Shown: positions 42,456 through 51,487 of the stretch, piece after piece | Position numbering within the stretch: position 1 is the stretch's first letter | Layout of the letters: every line of letters starts with the position of its first letter | The notes under the pieces: model-generated | The model's input: the letters and a program-made list of their open reading frames with translations, nothing else | Databases searched by the model: none | Told to the model about the DNA's origin: nothing | NCBI GenBank assembly: GCA_905197955.1 | Contig: CAJKAR010000005.1 | Span: 1 to 64,000, forward strand | Reading direction: 5' to 3' | Length of the DNA: 64,000 nt | DNA from: an uncultured Lentisphaeria bacterium | Lineage (GTDB): Bacteria; Verrucomicrobiota; Lentisphaeria; Victivallales; UBA1829 | Translations under genes and position numbers: made by a program

Positions 42456-43712
42456 TTACTCCCGGGTTTGACAGCGGAGAACGTCGTTTTGGAGCTCCCT
42501 GTGTCGTCCTTCCGGCAGATTGAAGCGTTCGCAGCATTTTTTGATGAGATAGGTGGCGTGCGCGGAGGGCGAAGCGGAAAGATCGGCGGAGCTTCGTTCC
42601 ATTTTGAACGCGATTTCCGGGATCCGGCAGATGAATTCGAAGTCATCCGTCCGGAGGGGGACATCGGTAAGAGGAATGTTTTCCACATCGCGGATTGAGA
42701 CCTGAATGCTCAGCAGGTCTTCGCTGTATCCCAGCAGATCGTAGAGCTGCGCGAGGAATTTTGCAGCCTCGGCAAAAAGCTGGAGGATCAGACGATAGGA
42801 GACTCCGCCCTCTTTCAGCGGAAACTTACCGGCAAAATAGAACAGTCCCGACTGATAGAGCTGCCAGCATCGTCTCTGATCCGGGGAGAGCATCCGCAGG
42901 GAGACGTTTGTGAAATAGGCGTTTTTCAGATCTTCTGCCGCCATGAAGACGGGATCCGGGAAGAGCGAAAATGCCTCCTGAACATGTTTTTTCAGTTCGG
43001 AAAGACTGAATTTTTCCGCGATGTATTCCGATGGTGTCACCGCCAGGGAGAATCGGAACGATTTTTCCGCGATTCGGTCGCTGTGCTTGCAGAAGAAGTT
43101 CCATGCGTGAGAGATCTCCTCCGGGAAGTGCGACTGCGGGGAATTTTCCTGTATGGAGTGATCCTCGTAAAGAATTCCGCGGATCATGCGGCCGAGCATT
43201 TCGCGCTGGTTGCGCATGGCGCGCTGAAGCAGCGCGTGAATTTCGCTGGATCGGTATGCCGGCCGGCTTGAGGCATCGGGGGTCCGGATGTAAAACGTGC
43301 CGAGCATGAGCTCGTGTTCGCAGGAAGAGGTGCAGACATGCGGAATGTTATGGAACCGCTGAATGACAAAGACTGCATAGCGTTTGCCGTCGATGACGGG
43401 CCGTTCGATGGTGAAGTCGATGGCGGGATCGGCGAAGCGGTTGATGAAATTGCCGACATCGGTGGGATCGAACGAACTGCTTTCCTCTTCCGTGAGACCG
43501 GTGTAGAGCGCGGGCTGCCCGTTGGCATCCTCTCCGACTCCGACAACGACATATCCCCCTTTTGTATTTGCCATGGCAATGCAGTGCCGGACGAATTTTG
43601 CCCGTCCGGCGCGGGAAAGTTTGTGCCAGTTCTGTGCGGCCTTGTAGTCCAGTTCGTCGGACTCGATTCCGCGAAAGATGATGCTTCTCCAATCCGTATT
43701 GACTTTCTGCAT
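42456..43712 (-). CDS. AlbA_2 (Schlafen-type) domain protein
   Basis: A 418-residue protein whose first about 150 residues match the AlbA_2 domain: an acidic start (ESDELDYKAAQNW), CIAMANTKGGYVVVGVGED with the Asn-Thr-x-Gly-Gly-x-hydrophobic-hydrophobic-Gly core, and AVFVIQRFHNIPHV. This domain occurs in transcription regulators and in nucleases of the Schlafen type. The remainder (about 170-418) is mostly helical and unknown to me; no second winged helix is clear. The gene lies 45 bases behind ligA on the same strand and is convergent with mlaD. Position suggests a link with DNA repair, but chance grouping is just as likely. Confidence 0.8.
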   Translation of the reverse strand: MQKVNTDWRSIIFRGIESDELDYKAAQNWHKLSRAGRAKFVRHCIAMANTKGGYVVVGVGEDANGQPALYTGLTEEESSSFDPTDVGNFINRFADPAIDFTIERPVIDGKRYAVFVIQRFHNIPHVCTSSCEHELMLGTFYIRTPDASSRPAYRSSEIHALLQRAMRNQREMLGRMIRGILYEDHSIQENSPQSHFPEEISHAWNFFCKHSDRIAEKSFRFSLAVTPSEYIAEKFSLSELKKHVQEAFSLFPDPVFMAAEDLKNAYFTNVSLRMLSPDQRRCWQLYQSGLFYFAGKFPLKEGGVSYRLILQLFAEAAKFLAQLYDLLGYSEDLLSIQVSIRDVENIPLTDVPLRTDDFEFICRIPEIAFKMERSSADLSASPSAHATYLIKKCCERFNLPEGRHRELQNDVLRCQTRE

Positions 43713-43757
43713 GTTTCTATTCTCCGCGTTGTTCCTGCGTCTTTTTCTGGGAGAGAA

Positions 43758-45752
43758 TTATACACTTTCTCCGTTCAGGAGAGAGAGAAACTCCTGTTCG
43801 TTCAGAACCCGGATCCCGAGTTCCTTTGCTTTCGCGAGCTTACTGCCGGCATCCTCTCCTGCGACAACGTAATTTGTCTTTTTGCTGACGCTTCCTGTGA
43901 CCTTTCCGCCTTTGTTCTGAATTCGTTCTCCGGCCTCCTGGCGCGTCATGGTGGAGAGTGTTCCGGTCAGGACAAATGTTTGGCCTGCAAGAGAGTTGTC
44001 CATCCCTTCGGGCAGTTTTTCCTCCATATTCAGTCCCAGTTCGCGCAGATGACCGATCAGTTCGCGGTTGCGCGGCAGGGCGAAGAAATGGACGATGCTT
44101 TCCGCCATGACCGGCCCGATTTCATCGACCTTCTGGAAATCTTCGGCGGTTGCGGAAAGAAATGCGTCGATGGTCGGAAAGGTGCGGCAGAGAACGGCGG
44201 CTGTGCGGGAGCCGACATGCCGGATTCCCATGGCGGTAATCAGACGGGAGAGATTCCGGTGCCGGCTCTCTTCAATCGCGTTCAGCAGATTCCTGGCGGA
44301 TTTTTCTCCCATCCGGTCGAGCGCGGCAACCTGGAGAATCTTGAGGCGGTAGAGGTCGGCGATGCTCTGAATCAGATGATGATTGAGGAGCAGTTCAATG
44401 ACCGCCGGGCCGAGTCCGTCGATATCCATCGCCTCGCGGGAGGCGAAGAAGCGGAGACTCTCTTTCAGGCGCGAGGGGCAGTCGATGTTTTCGCACCGCC
44501 ATGCGACCTCGTCGCCTTCCCGGACAACCGGTCCGCCGCAGGAAGGACAGTGATCCGGTTCAGGGATCGGCTGCTCCGATCCGTCGCGTTTTTCGGTTAC
44601 GGGCCGGAGAATTTCGGGGATCACATCTCCCGCCTTGTGCAGAAGAACCGTGTCACCGATGCGCAGATCCTTTTCGCGGATGTAGTCGAAGTTGTGAAGG
44701 CTGGCGCGGCTGACGATTGTTCCCGCCAGAAGTACCGGTTCCAGAACGGCGGTCGGCGCCACGATACCGGTCCGGCCGACGTTGAGTTCCATCCGGAGGA
44801 ATTTTGTCTCCTTCTCCTCCGGCGGGAACTTGTAGGCGATGGCCCATCGGGGGCTGCGCGCGGTGCTGCCGAGTTCGCGCTGGGCGGAGACGTTGTCGAG
44901 TTTCACCACCACGCCGTCGATGTCGTAGGGCAGGTCGTGGCGCATGGCGAGGAAGCGGTCGCGCGCCTGCCAGACCGCGTCGATGTCTTCGCAGAAAACG
45001 TTGTGGGGATTGACCGGGAGCCCGACTCTTTTCAGAAAGGCGACCTTCTCCTTCTGGGTTGGAATTTCGATTCCTTCCACATACAGAATCTCGTAGAAGA
45101 ATGCGGCAAGGTCGCGTTTGGCCGTGACGGAGGAGTCGAGCTGCCGGAGAGAGCCTGCGGCGGCGTTTCGGGGATTGGCGAATACTTTTTCTCCGTTTTC
45201 CTCGCGTTCGCTGTTCAGATGGAGAAAGGAGCTTTTCGGCATGTAGATTTCGCCCCGGACTTCCAGACGCGGAAGCGGTTCTTTCAGGCGCAGGGGAATG
45301 CTCCGGATGGTGCGGACGTTGGCGGTGACATCTTCGCCCACGGAACCGTCGCCGCGGGTGGCGGCATTGATGAGTTCGCCGTTTTCGTAGATGAGCGCGA
45401 TGGAGAGACCGTCGATTTTGAGTTCGGTTTCGTAATGCGGATGCGGATCGGCCGCTCGGATGCGCCGGTCGAAGTCGCGGAGTTCCTCGAGAGAGAAGGT
45501 GTTGTCGAGACTCAGCAGGGGAACGCGGTGACGGACGGTCTGGAATTCCCGCAGAGGCGTTCCCGAGACGCGGCGGGTGGGGGAATCCGCCGTCACAAGA
45601 TCGGGATGTTCGGATTCCAGCGCTTTTAGTTCGCGCATTTTTGCATCGTATTCGGCATCTTCCACGGTGGGGGAGTCGAGCACATAGTATTCGTAATCCC
45701 AGGTGCGGATGAGTTGTTTCAGCTGATCGATTTTCTGTTTCGCGTCATTCAT
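43758..45752 (-). CDS. ligA: NAD-dependent DNA ligase
   Basis: LigA seals nicks in replication and repair using NAD. The 664-residue sequence has the full domain order: Ia domain with YYVLDSPTVEDAEYDAKMREL, adenylation domain with K112 in LKIDGLSIAL, OB-fold (NVGRTGIVAPTAVLEPV), a zinc finger (CPSCGGPVV...CENIDCPSRL), helix-hairpin-helix repeats (MGIRHVGSRTAAVL) and a C-terminal BRCT domain (FVLTGTLSTMTRQEAGERI). Length and motifs are normal. It lies 18 bases behind polA, so the two enzymes that fill and seal gaps are made together. Confidence 0.98.
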   Translation of the reverse strand: MNDAKQKIDQLKQLIRTWDYEYYVLDSPTVEDAEYDAKMRELKALESEHPDLVTADSPTRRVSGTPLREFQTVRHRVPLLSLDNTFSLEELRDFDRRIRAADPHPHYETELKIDGLSIALIYENGELINAATRGDGSVGEDVTANVRTIRSIPLRLKEPLPRLEVRGEIYMPKSSFLHLNSEREENGEKVFANPRNAAAGSLRQLDSSVTAKRDLAAFFYEILYVEGIEIPTQKEKVAFLKRVGLPVNPHNVFCEDIDAVWQARDRFLAMRHDLPYDIDGVVVKLDNVSAQRELGSTARSPRWAIAYKFPPEEKETKFLRMELNVGRTGIVAPTAVLEPVLLAGTIVSRASLHNFDYIREKDLRIGDTVLLHKAGDVIPEILRPVTEKRDGSEQPIPEPDHCPSCGGPVVREGDEVAWRCENIDCPSRLKESLRFFASREAMDIDGLGPAVIELLLNHHLIQSIADLYRLKILQVAALDRMGEKSARNLLNAIEESRHRNLSRLITAMGIRHVGSRTAAVLCRTFPTIDAFLSATAEDFQKVDEIGPVMAESIVHFFALPRNRELIGHLRELGLNMEEKLPEGMDNSLAGQTFVLTGTLSTMTRQEAGERIQNKGGKVTGSVSKKTNYVVAGEDAGSKLAKAKELGIRVLNEQEFLSLLNGESV

Positions 45753-45770
45753 AGAATCTGTTTCCTGCGT

Positions 45771-47933
45771 TCATTTTGCCGAGGCCCAGTCGGGGCCGAT
45801 GCCGACCTCCGCGATCAGCGGGACGGCGAGGGATTGTACTTGTTCCATCTCTTCCTTCAGGAGTTTTCTGACGGCATCTGTCTCCTCCTTCGGGGATTCG
45901 ATTACGAGTTCGTCATGAATCTGGAGGATCAGTTTTGAGCGGAGATTCTCCTGTTTCAGCCGCCGGAAGACATGGATCATTGCCAGTTTGATGAGGTCCG
46001 CGGATGCCCCCTGGATCGGGGCGTTCAGCGCGACCCGCTCCCCGAACGCCCGGATGTTGTAGACCGGCGATTGCAGTTCGGGCAGATAGCGGCGGCGTCC
46101 CAGAATGGTGGAGACGAAGCCATTCCGTTTCGCCTGTTCGACGATCGAATCCATGTAGCGCCGGACTCCGGAATAGCGTTCAAAATAGCGGTTCATGTAT
46201 TCATCCGCCTCCTTGCGGGAGACACCGATGTCTTCCGCAAGCGCGAAGCGGGAGATTCCATAGACAATGCCGAAATTGACCGCTTTTGCTTTTCTGCGCA
46301 TCTCGGAAGTCACCTGGTCCGGCGGCACATGAAATACCTGCGATGCCGTCACGGTATGGATGTCTTCGCCGGAGCGGAAGGCTTCCTGCATGGCTTCATC
46401 GCCGGAGATGCAGGCGAGAATGCGCAGTTCGATCTGGGAATAGTCGGCGTCGATCAGGAGATTCCCGGGTGCGGCGACGAACATTTTCCGCAGCTCGGAG
46501 CCCAGTTCGCTCCGGACCGGGATGTTCTGGAGATTCGGTTCCGTCGAGCTCAGACGACCGGTGGCGGTGGTCATCATCTGGAAGGTGGTATGGATCCGGC
46601 CGTCCTCCGCGATTTCCGCGAGAAGCCCGTCGGCATAGGTCGATTTCAGTTTGGAAAGCTGACGGAATTCGATCACATCCGCAACAACCGGGTGACGGGT
46701 TTTCAGCGTTTCCAGAACTTCGATATCGGTGGAATAACCGCTTTTCGTCTTTTTTCCGGAGGGCAGTTTCAGCTTTTCGAACAGAAGCTCTCCGAGCTGT
46801 TTCGGGGAATTGAGGTTGAAGACCTCGCCTGCGTGTTCGAACGCCTGTTTCTGAACGACTTCCATCTTTTGCGCGAGCAGTTTTCCGAACGATTTCAGCA
46901 TTTCCGGATCGACTCTTACTCCGGTATGTTCCATTTCGGCAAGAACCCGGCAGAGGGGAAATTCCACTTCCGAATAAAGCTGCTCCATGCCGAAGCGTTT
47001 CAGCTCAGCACTGAGTTTCGGCTGAAGAAGAGCGATCGCTTCCGCGGATGCTGCTTCTCCTCCCGGCATTTCCATGGAGAGATACTCGGGAACGATTTTG
47101 CCCAGAGGCCGATTGCCTTCCAGTGCGTTCAGAAGATATGCGGCAAGAGCGGTATCAAAGACAAAGCCTTCCGCCGGCAGTCCGCGATCGAGAAGACGGC
47201 GCATGACGGGCTTTACATCGTGCGAGACTTTCCGGAGATACCCGCTGAAAAATTCAGAGAGAAAATGCTGGAATTTCTCTTTTCCGAACGACGCTTCCGC
47301 CGCAAGATGGATTCCGGAATCTGTTCTGATCCAGAGGTTTTCAAGGGTGGCATCGGCAAAAAACGGGACTGATTCCATGTTCCGGCAGAGTTTCAGAAGT
47401 TCCGTGAGCTGTTCCTCGTTTTTTGTCTCAAGGACGGTTGGAACGGGAAACGGGGAAAGTTTGACTTCCGGAACTGTTTTTTTTGCGAATCCTCCGCGGC
47501 GAAGGCGTTTCAGCTGGAGTTTGGCGAGCGCGTCATAGACGGTGTGCATATCCTGTTCGATGCTCTTCCGCTCGGCTTCGGTTTTCCCGGACATGAATTC
47601 GGCGAGGGCTTCGGCATATTTATTTTTATGAGCCTTGTTGAGTTCCTTCCAGGGGATTCCCCGGAAGAGCTCGGCGATTCGCCGGTCGAGAGGGAGTTTT
47701 CCCTGAAGGAGAAGAACGGCAAGGATCGGATAGCCGGAATAGTTCTGCCATTTCGAGCCGTTGTCGTCGGAGGTGTAGGCGTCTCCATCCCATTGGACGG
47801 TATAGGTTTTTGTTCCGTCCGAGGAGCGCACCTTTGCGGAATGCTCTCCCATGGCGACACGTTCATCTGCAACGGCGCTGTATGCTTCAGGAATTTTTTC
47901 AATCGGCGGCAGTTTCCAGCTATCGGTATCCAT
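45771..47933 (-). CDS. polA: DNA polymerase I without 5' nuclease domain, novel N-terminus
   Basis: A 720-residue family A polymerase. The polymerase domain is complete: motif A DADYSQIELRILA, motif B RRKAKAVNFGIVYG and motif C LQIHDELVIE. A 3'-5' exonuclease-like domain (about 150-330; KVSHDVKPVMRRLLDRG, FDTALAAYLL) lacks the acidic catalytic residues, as in Bacillus. The usual 5' nuclease of about 300 residues is missing. In its place stands a segment of about 140 residues (for example KTYTVQWDGDAYTSDDNG, PILAVLLLQGKLPLDRRIAELF) that I do not recognise. The ATG at 47933 has GGGAG before it; a longer frame adds 18 unlikely residues. A promoter lies at 47959-47987 and ligA follows. A separate flap nuclease must supply primer removal. 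Confidence 0.95.
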   Translation of the reverse strand: MDTDSWKLPPIEKIPEAYSAVADERVAMGEHSAKVRSSDGTKTYTVQWDGDAYTSDDNGSKWQNYSGYPILAVLLLQGKLPLDRRIAELFRGIPWKELNKAHKNKYAEALAEFMSGKTEAERKSIEQDMHTVYDALAKLQLKRLRRGGFAKKTVPEVKLSPFPVPTVLETKNEEQLTELLKLCRNMESVPFFADATLENLWIRTDSGIHLAAEASFGKEKFQHFLSEFFSGYLRKVSHDVKPVMRRLLDRGLPAEGFVFDTALAAYLLNALEGNRPLGKIVPEYLSMEMPGGEAASAEAIALLQPKLSAELKRFGMEQLYSEVEFPLCRVLAEMEHTGVRVDPEMLKSFGKLLAQKMEVVQKQAFEHAGEVFNLNSPKQLGELLFEKLKLPSGKKTKSGYSTDIEVLETLKTRHPVVADVIEFRQLSKLKSTYADGLLAEIAEDGRIHTTFQMMTTATGRLSSTEPNLQNIPVRSELGSELRKMFVAAPGNLLIDADYSQIELRILACISGDEAMQEAFRSGEDIHTVTASQVFHVPPDQVTSEMRRKAKAVNFGIVYGISRFALAEDIGVSRKEADEYMNRYFERYSGVRRYMDSIVEQAKRNGFVSTILGRRRYLPELQSPVYNIRAFGERVALNAPIQGASADLIKLAMIHVFRRLKQENLRSKLILQIHDELVIESPKEETDAVRKLLKEEMEQVQSLAVPLIAEVGIGPDWASAK

Positions 47934-47958
47934 GCATATCTCCCAGTTTTTTACCTCT

Positions 47959-47987
47959 ATAATATGTGTCCCCGGGAAAAAAATCAA
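47959..47987 (-). promoter_or_regulatory. Promoter of polA-ligA
   Basis: On the minus strand TTGATT (47982-47987) and TATTAT (47959-47964) are 17 bases apart, leaving a leader of about 20 bases. Confidence 0.65.
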
Positions 47988-48042
47988 GCCTCTTTTTGTT
48001 CCCGAAAGTTCATTTTCTGTAAAATTCTGATTGTTTTCTGCA

Positions 48043-48071
48043 TATTAAAAAACGGAATTCCATGCTATAAT
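48043..48071 (+). promoter_or_regulatory. Candidate promoter of the thuA-like gene
   Basis: A perfect TATAAT (48066-48071) lies about 68 bases before the start codon. The -35 region (TATTAA, 48043-48048) is poor, so an activator may be needed. Confidence 0.4.
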
Positions 48072-48138
48072 TAGAGAACGAAACGGAAAGATTCCGTATT
48101 CCGCATTGATTGAAACGGGTTTTAGAGGAGAAATCCAA

Positions 48139-48906
48139 ATGTCAAAGATCAGAGTCACTATCTGGAATGAGTTCCGTCATGAGAGAAACAACGAGGGGGT
48201 CCGGAAAATTTATCCGGAAGGCCTTCATAAGGCAATCGGCGCGGGAATCGCCTGCGACGACTTTGAAATCCGCTATGCCACACTCGACGAGCCCGATCAC
48301 GGACTCACCGACGAGGTGCTCGATTCCACCGATGTCCTGATCTGGTGGGGGCATGCCGCCCATGCGGAAGTGAAGGACGAGATCGTTGCCAAAGTGCAGC
48401 AGCATGTCTGGGACGGCATGGGATTGATCTGTCTCCACTCTTCGCACATGTCAAAAATTTTCCGTCTGCTGAACGGCACCAGCGGGAAGCTCCATTGGCG
48501 CGAGGTCGGCGAGCGGGAACGGATCTGGTGCGTGAATCCCGCCCATCCGATTGCCGCCGGAATCCCGGAAACATTTGTCCTGGAACATGAGGAAATGTAC
48601 GGAGAACCGTTCTGCATCGCCTGGGATGCTCAGCCGGTGTTCATCTCCTGGTTCGAAGGTGGCGAGGTCTTCCGCAGCGGAGTTACCTTCCAGCGCGGAA
48701 ACGGCAGAATTTTCTATTTTCGTCCCGGGCACGAAGCCTATCGGACCTTCTACAATGAAACGGTTCTGCGCGTGATTTCCAACGGCGTCCGCTGGGCCGC
48801 ACCGACTCTGCGTGCTCCGTATCCGAAAACGCATCGCGAAGGATCCTATGAACCCATTTCCGACAAAGGGGTGGATTTCCCGAAAGCAGGAATCATTCTG
48901 AACTGA
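48139..48906 (+). CDS. ThuA-like (trehalose-utilization type) protein
   Basis: A 255-residue protein of the ThuA superfamily, which has a class I glutamine-amidotransferase-like fold. The start VTIWNEFRHERNNEGVRKIYP is typical, as are TDVLIWWGHAAHAEV, LICLHSSHMSKIF, GKLHWREVGERERIW and NPAHPIAAGI, and later GRIFYFRPGHEAYRTFY. Relatives are involved in uptake or metabolism of trehalose and related disaccharides and are thought to be keto-sugar-forming or glycoside-processing enzymes; the exact reaction here is not known. I chose the ATG at 48139, which has AGAGGAG before it, over a start 33 bases upstream. It has no signal peptide and stands alone with a hairpin behind it. Confidence 0.9.
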   Translation: MSKIRVTIWNEFRHERNNEGVRKIYPEGLHKAIGAGIACDDFEIRYATLDEPDHGLTDEVLDSTDVLIWWGHAAHAEVKDEIVAKVQQHVWDGMGLICLHSSHMSKIFRLLNGTSGKLHWREVGERERIWCVNPAHPIAAGIPETFVLEHEEMYGEPFCIAWDAQPVFISWFEGGEVFRSGVTFQRGNGRIFYFRPGHEAYRTFYNETVLRVISNGVRWAAPTLRAPYPKTHREGSYEPISDKGVDFPKAGIILN

Positions 48907-48937
48907 TTTTCCGTCAGACTCCTTTCCGATAAAAAAC

Positions 48938-48980
48938 AATACGTTCGTGATGTTCCGGAGAGAAACGTCACGAACGTATT
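48938..48980. terminator. 13-bp hairpin after the thuA-like gene
   Basis: AATACGTTCGTGA and its exact complement (17-base loop) follow the stop codon by about 30 bases. The T-run lies on the minus strand side (GTTTTTT), although the gene that ends here is on the plus strand, so it may work in both directions. Confidence 0.65.
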
Positions 48981-49065
48981 CTGCTGTTTGCGGAATTTGT
49001 GTTTTTTTCGGGGGGCCTTCCAGCCCGATTCCGAAAAAACAAAAAACGCGAAGTTGAAAATACCG

Positions 49066-49086
49066 AAAACACGTTTACATTGTTTT
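49066..49086. promoter_or_regulatory. Weak LacI-like inverted repeat before the phosphoesterase gene
   Basis: AAAACA and TGTTTT flank a 9-base centre that contains CGTTTACA, resembling half of a LacI-family operator. Nothing else is seen in the 307-base gap besides this and the preceding hairpin. Confidence 0.25.
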
Positions 49087-49213
49087 AATCCGGTACTCTG
49101 CCGGAAGGACGGGATGACAACAAGAGTTTCCGGGGGAATGGGTTACATCTTCTCCGTAAGGTTTTGAACGGTCGTTTCCGTTTCTGTTTCATGGCTTGAA
49201 AAGGAGTGGTTTC

Positions 49214-50149
49214 ATGAAAAGCGTTCGTTTCAGTGTTTTTTCGGATCTGCATTATCGTGACGGCAACTGGAATCAGGCATCGGAACGGCTTGATTCGATT
49301 CAGAAACGGGCGGCGGAAAACAAGGTGGATTTCGTGATCCACTGCGGCGATTTCTGTCACAATGTTGTGACCGGAAAGGAAATCATTGATCGATACAACC
49401 ACTTTTCCATTCCCTCATATCACACCATCGGCAACCACGATTTTGAACAGACGGACGGGCTGGAGATTGTCTGCCGGGCATTCAGAATGAAAAACAGCTA
49501 TTACAGCTTTGATGTGAATTCTTTCCGGATCATTTCGCTTGATACGAATTTTTACCGATCCGCCGATGGAACCCCTCTTCACTATGCGTCCGGAGATTCC
49601 TATGCAAAGTGTCATCAGGAGGAACTTTATGTTCCGCCGCAGGAACTGGACTTTCTGCGGGAAGCCATTGAGACGGCGGAAGGACCTTGCCTTCTCTTTT
49701 CTCATGGCAGTTTTGTCCGTCCTGACGGCGTTGCCAATTCCGAAGAGATCCTGAGCATTCTGCGCGATTCCCGCCATCGAACCGGACGGGTTCTGATGTG
49801 CATCAACGGGCACCACCATCGCAACAATCTCCGGATTCTGGACAATATTGCATTTTTTGAATTGAATTCAACGACTTCGGACTGGATCAATCATCCGCAT
49901 CATTCTTATCCTCCGGAACTTATGGCGAAGTATGAGAATTCGGATCATGAGCTGCTGTTTACCGATCCCGTGCATGCGATTGTCACGGTGACCGAAGACG
50001 GCGAAATCCGTATTGAAGGCATGAAAGGTTCCATGTATCTTGGGATTACGCGGGAAATGACGGGCAATACCGTTTATGACCGAGCCGGATTGCCCTGTGA
50101 TCCTTCCGTTCTGTCCGCGCATTTCAAACTGTTCGACGACTCTTTCTGA
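49214..50149 (+). CDS. Calcineurin-like metallophosphoesterase
   Basis: A 311-residue two-metal phosphoesterase. The metal ligands are in order: D11-x-H13 in VFSDLHYRD, D in HCGDFCHN, GNHD (IGNHDFE), His in LLFSHGSF and GHHHRNN. Acidic-rich stretches lie between. There is no signal peptide. Known members split phosphomonoesters or diesters, including cyclic nucleotides and sugar phosphates; the substrate cannot be read, though the closest outline is that of the CpdA/Icc-like and sugar-phosphatase types. I chose the ATG at 49214, eight bases behind AAGGAG. It is convergent with the GntR/LacI regulator of the next module, with a T8 run between them. Confidence 0.92.
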   Translation: MKSVRFSVFSDLHYRDGNWNQASERLDSIQKRAAENKVDFVIHCGDFCHNVVTGKEIIDRYNHFSIPSYHTIGNHDFEQTDGLEIVCRAFRMKNSYYSFDVNSFRIISLDTNFYRSADGTPLHYASGDSYAKCHQEELYVPPQELDFLREAIETAEGPCLLFSHGSFVRPDGVANSEEILSILRDSRHRTGRVLMCINGHHHRNNLRILDNIAFFELNSTTSDWINHPHHSYPPELMAKYENSDHELLFTDPVHAIVTVTEDGEIRIEGMKGSMYLGITREMTGNTVYDRAGLPCDPSVLSAHFKLFDDSF

Positions 50150-50186
50150 AGGAGATTTTTTTTTGTCGGCATGATTCTCTGCAAGA

Positions 50187-51224
50187 TCAGACGAGTCGGG
50201 GCGGCGCCGTTGTGGCTCCGTGGAGAAATTCAACGCTGAACACTTCATGGACCGGTTCGGCAATTCTCTTTTCCAAAATGGAAATCAGCAGTTCCGCAGC
50301 ATAGAACCCGATCCGGTGGGGATGCTCATCCACGGTGGTCAGCCGGATCAGACGCTGAACTTCGGGGAATCCGCTGAAACCGGTCAGAGAGAGATCCTCG
50401 GGAATGCGGATTCCCATCTCTTTCAAGCTCCAGTAAAATTCAAAAGCGATATTGTCACCGTCGCATGCGATTGCAGTTGCTTCGGGAAAACGCTTCAGCA
50501 GGCGGCGGAGAAACTCGGACGGAAGAAGTCCTGAACGGAAATAGGATTCTTTTGCCAGCAGAGAAACGGAATGTGCGGCCAGTTCCTCCCGGAACCCGTC
50601 GAAGCGGCGGGAAAGAATGTTCGGATACTGGGCTACATATAAAATTTTGCGGTGCCCGAGTCCGTACAGGTGGGATGCCAGCATCTGTCCGCCGAGATAA
50701 TCATCGTGCATCAGCTGATTGATTTCTCCCTGAACGACGGGGATCCGGTTTTTATCGATCCAGAGCATCGGGATTTTGGAGTCCGGCTGGTAAAAGAAAT
50801 TGGCAATGATCGCGCCGGATGCGCCTCCCATTTGCAGGAACTGTCCTGTTGTCGCCGGATCGTTGTTGACCAGGGAATGGTAGAGCAGTGTATTGTATCC
50901 ATAAGAGGCCGCGCCATCCTGAATTCCGCACAGAAGCGAGGAGTAATATGGACTTGCCACGCCGCCCATGAAGACCGCTATCGTTCCTTTGAAATGGGAA
51001 ACATTCGGTTTTACCACGGTTCCGCCCCCCCGGGCTCGACGTTCCAGATAGCCGCGTACAACCAGTTCCTCCACTGCCGCGTTTGCTGTCATTTTGTTGA
51101 CATGGAAGCGTTCTGCCAGATCGTATTCGGAAGGAATCCGTTTCCCTTCTTTGAGAACATTTCCCCGGATCTGTTCCAGAAGCCACTCTGTGATTTTTTG
51201 TCGTTTCCCGTTAGATGTGTCCAT
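50187..51224 (-). CDS. GntR-type DNA-binding / LacI-type sensor transcription regulator
   Basis: A 345-residue regulator with the same build as the one at 8246-9352. A GntR winged helix (IPSEYDLAERFHVNKMTANAAVEELV) takes up about residues 10-75. A LacI-type sugar sensor follows (TIAVFMGGVASPYYSSLLCGI, DYLGGQMLASHLYGLGHRKILYV, AIACDGDNIAFEFYWSLKEMGIRIPEDLSLTGF). It is divergent from a secreted glycosidase-pseudopilin pair and most likely controls it and itself. AGGAA stands five bases before the ATG. The 20-base inverted repeat over its own -35 box is the best operator candidate. The ligand is unknown. Confidence 0.94.
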   Translation of the reverse strand: MDTSNGKRQKITEWLLEQIRGNVLKEGKRIPSEYDLAERFHVNKMTANAAVEELVVRGYLERRARGGGTVVKPNVSHFKGTIAVFMGGVASPYYSSLLCGIQDGAASYGYNTLLYHSLVNNDPATTGQFLQMGGASGAIIANFFYQPDSKIPMLWIDKNRIPVVQGEINQLMHDDYLGGQMLASHLYGLGHRKILYVAQYPNILSRRFDGFREELAAHSVSLLAKESYFRSGLLPSEFLRRLLKRFPEATAIACDGDNIAFEFYWSLKEMGIRIPEDLSLTGFSGFPEVQRLIRLTTVDEHPHRIGFYAAELLISILEKRIAEPVHEVFSVEFLHGATTAPPRLV

Positions 51225-51258
51225 AAAAGTTCCTGTTGCAGACGCTTTATTTTTTCAT

Positions 51259-51289
51259 ACTATAACGCAGGGTTCTTATTTTACAACCC
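51259..51289 (-). promoter_or_regulatory. Regulator promoter with overlapping inverted repeat
   Basis: On the minus strand TTGTAA (51281-51286) and TATAGT (51259-51264) are 16 bases apart. GGGTT/AACCC (51270-51274 and 51285-51289) forms an inverted repeat over the -35 box, a likely site of self-repression. Confidence 0.5.
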
Positions 51290-51345
51290 CGTTTTTGATA
51301 AAATTAACTCAGTCAAGTTTCCTGTTTTTTTTATTGTTTTTATTG

Positions 51346-51374
51346 TTGACAAATATTTATGATTGTTGTATAAT
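51346..51374 (+). promoter_or_regulatory. Consensus sigma70-type promoter of the glycosidase module
   Basis: TTGACA and TATAAT match the consensus exactly, with 17 bases between. The start near 51381 gives a leader of about 105 bases before the glycosidase gene. A promoter this strong normally needs a repressor, which the divergent regulator could supply. Confidence 0.88.
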
Positions 51375-51487
51375 CTAAAAAAGAAATTAATATGACCCGG
51401 TTAAAATGGATTTCGTTTGAAGCATGGCCCGGCAGGAATACGCACGGACCTGGAATCGGAGTCCCGGGGTAAAGGACAGGGAGAAAA

